Assembly (NCBI GenBank): GCA_934500865.1
Contig: CAKSUD010000069.1
Coordinates: 1-8,323, forward strand
Direction of reading: 5' to 3'
Source: an uncultured Clostridia bacterium
GTDB taxonomy: Bacteria > Bacillota > Clostridia > TANB77 > RGIG9151
DNA: 8,323 bases
Shown: positions 6,752 to 8,323 of the stretch, piece by piece
Layout: each line of letters begins with the position of its first letter
Numbering within the stretch: the first letter of the stretch is position 1
Notes under the pieces: generated by a model
The model's input: the letters and a program-made list of their open reading frames with translations, nothing else
Told to the model about the DNA's origin: nothing
The model's database searches: none
Program-made: the position numbers and the translations under genes

Positions 6752-6771
6752 TTATTCGATGTTTATATAAT
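6745..6771 (+). promoter_or_regulatory. Candidate pilC promoter overlapping the HD-gene -35 box
   Basis: A consensus -10, TATAAT, lies at 6766-6771. The nearest -35-like hexamer is GTGTCA (6745-6750, 4 of 6), with a short 15-bp spacer. It shares five bases with the TTGACA box of the opposite promoter. Transcription would begin near 6778, leaving a leader of about 80 nt before pilC. A small palindrome (AATTA-GT-TAATT, 6769-6780) covers the presumed start. An alternative, TTGGGA (6781) with AATACT (6802), is weaker. No cyclic-di-GMP riboswitch consensus was recognised in the leader. Confidence 0.4.
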
Positions 6772-6859
6772 TAGTTAATTTTGGGAAGAAAATGTGCTAA
6801 AAATACTAAAGTTTGGTGTGAAATTGTCGATATATCATCTAGATGAAGGGGTGAAAACA

Positions 6860-8068
6860 TTGCCAAAATATGTATGCGTCGTTATAGACAAGGACGGGCG
6901 TCGTAGTAAGCAAAGGGTTGAGGCGGCTACGCCTGAGACTGTAGCAGCTACATTTAAAGCCAGAAATATTTATCTTGTATCTATAAAAGAAGAAGGACTA
7001 TTTGATAAAGAAATAAATATTGGTGGTTCTGGAATGTTGCCTTCAAAACAAGTTGCATTATTTTCAAGACAATTTTCTATGCTACTTAAAGCCGGTGTTT
7101 CGGTATCAGGTGCACTAGATATTTTACGAGACCAAATGGATGTAAAACAAACTAGAAAAGTAATAGATGATACATACCAAGAGGTATTAAAAGGTGCATC
7201 GCTGTCTGGTGCCATGCGTAGTACAAAACGATTACCTGATTTATTCGTAAACATGGTTGAGGCAGGAGAGAGCGGAGGTTTCTTGGATGAAGTAATGGAG
7301 CGAATGGCTACATTCTACGAAAAGGACAACAGATTAGTAGAAAAAGTGAGAAATGCACTTATTTATCCTGCTGTTGTAATTTTAGTTACGGTGGTTGTTG
7401 TTTACATACTCGTAACCCAAGTTGTACCTCAGTTTGCAAGTATGTTTGAAAGTATGCAAGTTGAACTTCCTTTATCTACTAGAACTCTAATAGCGATAAG
7501 TGATTTTATCAGCAGATGGTGGATAATTATTTTTGCTATGCTAATAGTTGGAGGGGTAGTACTTGCAAAGTATTTAAGTACACCACGAGGCAAAATGAAA
7601 AAGGATAGCATTTTAATGGCAACACCTATTTTAAAAAATGTTGTGCTAAAATCAGTGGTTGCTAGATTTACTAGAACATTAAGCATTATGGTAAAAACCG
7701 GTATTCCAATGTTAAAGGCAATAGAACTTTCGTCAAGAGTTGTAAATAATAAGGTCGTAGAAAAAGGACTTATGGTAGTTGCTGACGAAATATCTGCCGG
7801 TAAGTCATTATCAGTACCTATTCAAAATATGAAACTATTTCCGAAAATGGTTGTGTCACTAATAAAGACCGGTGAGGAAACAGGTTCGCTAGATGAAATG
7901 ATGGATAAATGTGCTGATTTCTATGATGAAGAAGTTGCAAACTTGTCAGAAAGACTTACTACCTTGCTAGAACCTGCAATAATTATAATTTTAGCATTGG
8001 TAGTTGGAGGTATAGTTATGAGTATAATTGAACCGATGTTCAGTATGTACAATAACTTAGCAGTTTAG
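6860..8068 (+). CDS. pilC: Type IV pilus / type II secretion inner-membrane platform protein PilC (GspF family)
   Basis: PilC is the polytopic membrane protein on which the assembly ATPase acts to extrude or retract pilin. The 402-aa product has a short N-terminal segment typical of the family (PKYVCVVIDKDG...), then two homologous T2SSF domains at about 66-188 and 269-391. Each domain contains the FxRxxxxMxxxG-type helix (RQFSMLLKAGV and RTLSIMVKTGI) and a GE-GG or GEETGSLDE motif. Membrane segments lie at about 168-190, 219-238 and 372-391. The start chosen is TTG at 6860, 7 nt after an AAGGGGTG site; residue 2 onward then matches the usual MPxY start. A GTG at 6794 would add 22 residues unlike the family and has a poorer ribosome binding site. 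The gene heads a plus-strand unit with a prepilin gene next. No pilB-type ATPase lies upstream. Confidence 0.94.
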   Translation: MPKYVCVVIDKDGRRSKQRVEAATPETVAATFKARNIYLVSIKEEGLFDKEINIGGSGMLPSKQVALFSRQFSMLLKAGVSVSGALDILRDQMDVKQTRKVIDDTYQEVLKGASLSGAMRSTKRLPDLFVNMVEAGESGGFLDEVMERMATFYEKDNRLVEKVRNALIYPAVVILVTVVVVYILVTQVVPQFASMFESMQVELPLSTRTLIAISDFISRWWIIIFAMLIVGGVVLAKYLSTPRGKMKKDSILMATPILKNVVLKSVVARFTRTLSIMVKTGIPMLKAIELSSRVVNNKVVEKGLMVVADEISAGKSLSVPIQNMKLFPKMVVSLIKTGEETGSLDEMMDKCADFYDEEVANLSERLTTLLEPAIIIILALVVGGIVMSIIEPMFSMYNNLAV

Positions 8069-8079
8069 TTTTGGCACTA

Positions 8080-8099
8080 ATTCTTTGGCTACAAAGAAT
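8080..8099 (+). promoter_or_regulatory. Hairpin between pilC and the prepilin gene
   Basis: ATTCTTTG (8080-8087), loop GCTA, and CAAAGAAT (8092-8099) form a perfect 8-bp stem 11 bases after the pilC stop codon. No U tract follows, so it is not a standard terminator. It could protect an RNA end or mark a processing site that lets pilin be expressed more highly than PilC. Alternatively it overlaps a promoter: TTGGCA (8071-8076), a 17-bp spacer and AAGAAT (8094-8099) form a plausible sigma-A site for the pilin gene. The sequence alone does not choose between these. Confidence 0.5.
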
Positions 8100-8138
8100 G
8101 TGTATATATTGTATTAAAAATTTAAAGGAGGAAGAAAT

Positions 8139-8323
8139 ATGAAGAAAATGGGTGGCAACAAAGGTTTTACCCTAGTAGAACTAATTATTGTAATAGCAAT
8201 TCTTGCAATAATCATGTTAATCGCAATTCCTAATTTCTCAGGAATTCAACAAAGAATGAAGGTAAGAGCCGATAAAGCTACAGCAGCACAAATCGGTAAA
8301 GCAGTAAGAGTATGGTATACAGA
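8139..8323 (+). CDS. Type IV prepilin (N-terminal part, cut by the window end)
   Basis: Sixty-one codons are visible, starting at ATG 8139, 7 nt after a strong AAGGAGG (8125-8131). The product begins with a short basic leader of nine residues ending in Gly (MKKMGGNKG). The class III signal GFTLVELIIV follows, so prepilin peptidase would cut after Gly9 to leave Phe as the first mature residue. Glu14 is the conserved Glu5 of the mature pilin. A hydrophobic helix continues to about residue 30, ending in the typical IPNF turn, then an amphipathic helix. The adjacent pilC supports a role as a pilus subunit. From this fragment it could be a major pilin (PilA), a minor pilin or a GspG/ComGC-like pseudopilin. 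The perfect ribosome binding site favours an abundant subunit. Confidence 0.93.
   Translation, partial: MKKMGGNKGFTLVELIIVIAILAIIMLIAIPNFSGIQQRMKVRADKATAAQIGKAVRVWYT

Noticed and set aside
6771..6859. Possible cyclic-di-GMP riboswitch in the pilC leader.
   Set aside because: The leader is only about 80-90 nt and none of the conserved class I or class II riboswitch segments that I know could be found.
8069..8095. TTGGCAC...TTTGGC sequence before the pilin gene, like a sigma-54 promoter (some pilin genes use sigma-54).
   Set aside because: The GG and GC elements are 13 bases apart instead of the required 10, so the -24/-12 geometry is wrong.

Overview
The window is an 8.3-kb stretch of an AT-rich, Gram-positive-type chromosome, most likely a Clostridia-class Bacillota. 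The evidence is a ClpC-type (not ClpA) unfoldase, a single-pass membrane-anchored HtrA with one PDZ domain, strong AAGGAGG-type ribosome binding sites, sigma-A-like promoters and a type IV pilus locus. The species cannot be named from the sequence. All genes look intact except the last, which is cut by the window edge. There are no insertion sequences, CRISPR arrays, phage genes or frameshifts, so this is mainly ordinary core chromosome.

Left block (1-2693): a minus-strand tRNA-Arg(CCU) with its own good promoter lies downstream of a minus-strand D-alanyl-D-alanine carboxypeptidase gene. That gene is divergent from a plus-strand htrA. Both products act at or outside the membrane. Their shared 137-bp gap carries copies of an octamer (TTTTCACA and variants) resembling the motif I recall for CssR-controlled htrA promoters of Bacillus subtilis. 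A long hairpin terminator ends htrA.

Middle block (2694-5906): rpe (ribulose-phosphate 3-epimerase) and clpC follow in the same direction, 49 bp apart with no visible terminator, so they may be co-transcribed. clpC is not in the common ctsR-mcsA-mcsB-clpC arrangement. One exact CtsR-type heptad (TTTGACC) lies in the rpe leader, but its partner is degenerate. A compact bidirectional terminator separates clpC from the convergent gene.

Right block (5905-8323): a minus-strand gene encodes an HD-domain protein that looks like an HD-GYP phosphodiesterase with its metal ligands retained but without the GYP loop. It is divergent from pilC/gspF (inner-membrane platform protein), which is followed by a type IV prepilin gene truncated by the window end. 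The -35 box of the HD gene's promoter overlaps the only reasonable -35 candidate for pilC. The link between this possibly cyclic-dinucleotide-related enzyme and the pilus genes is the most interesting hypothesis here, but it is inference. Nothing in the window amounts to a clearly new system.
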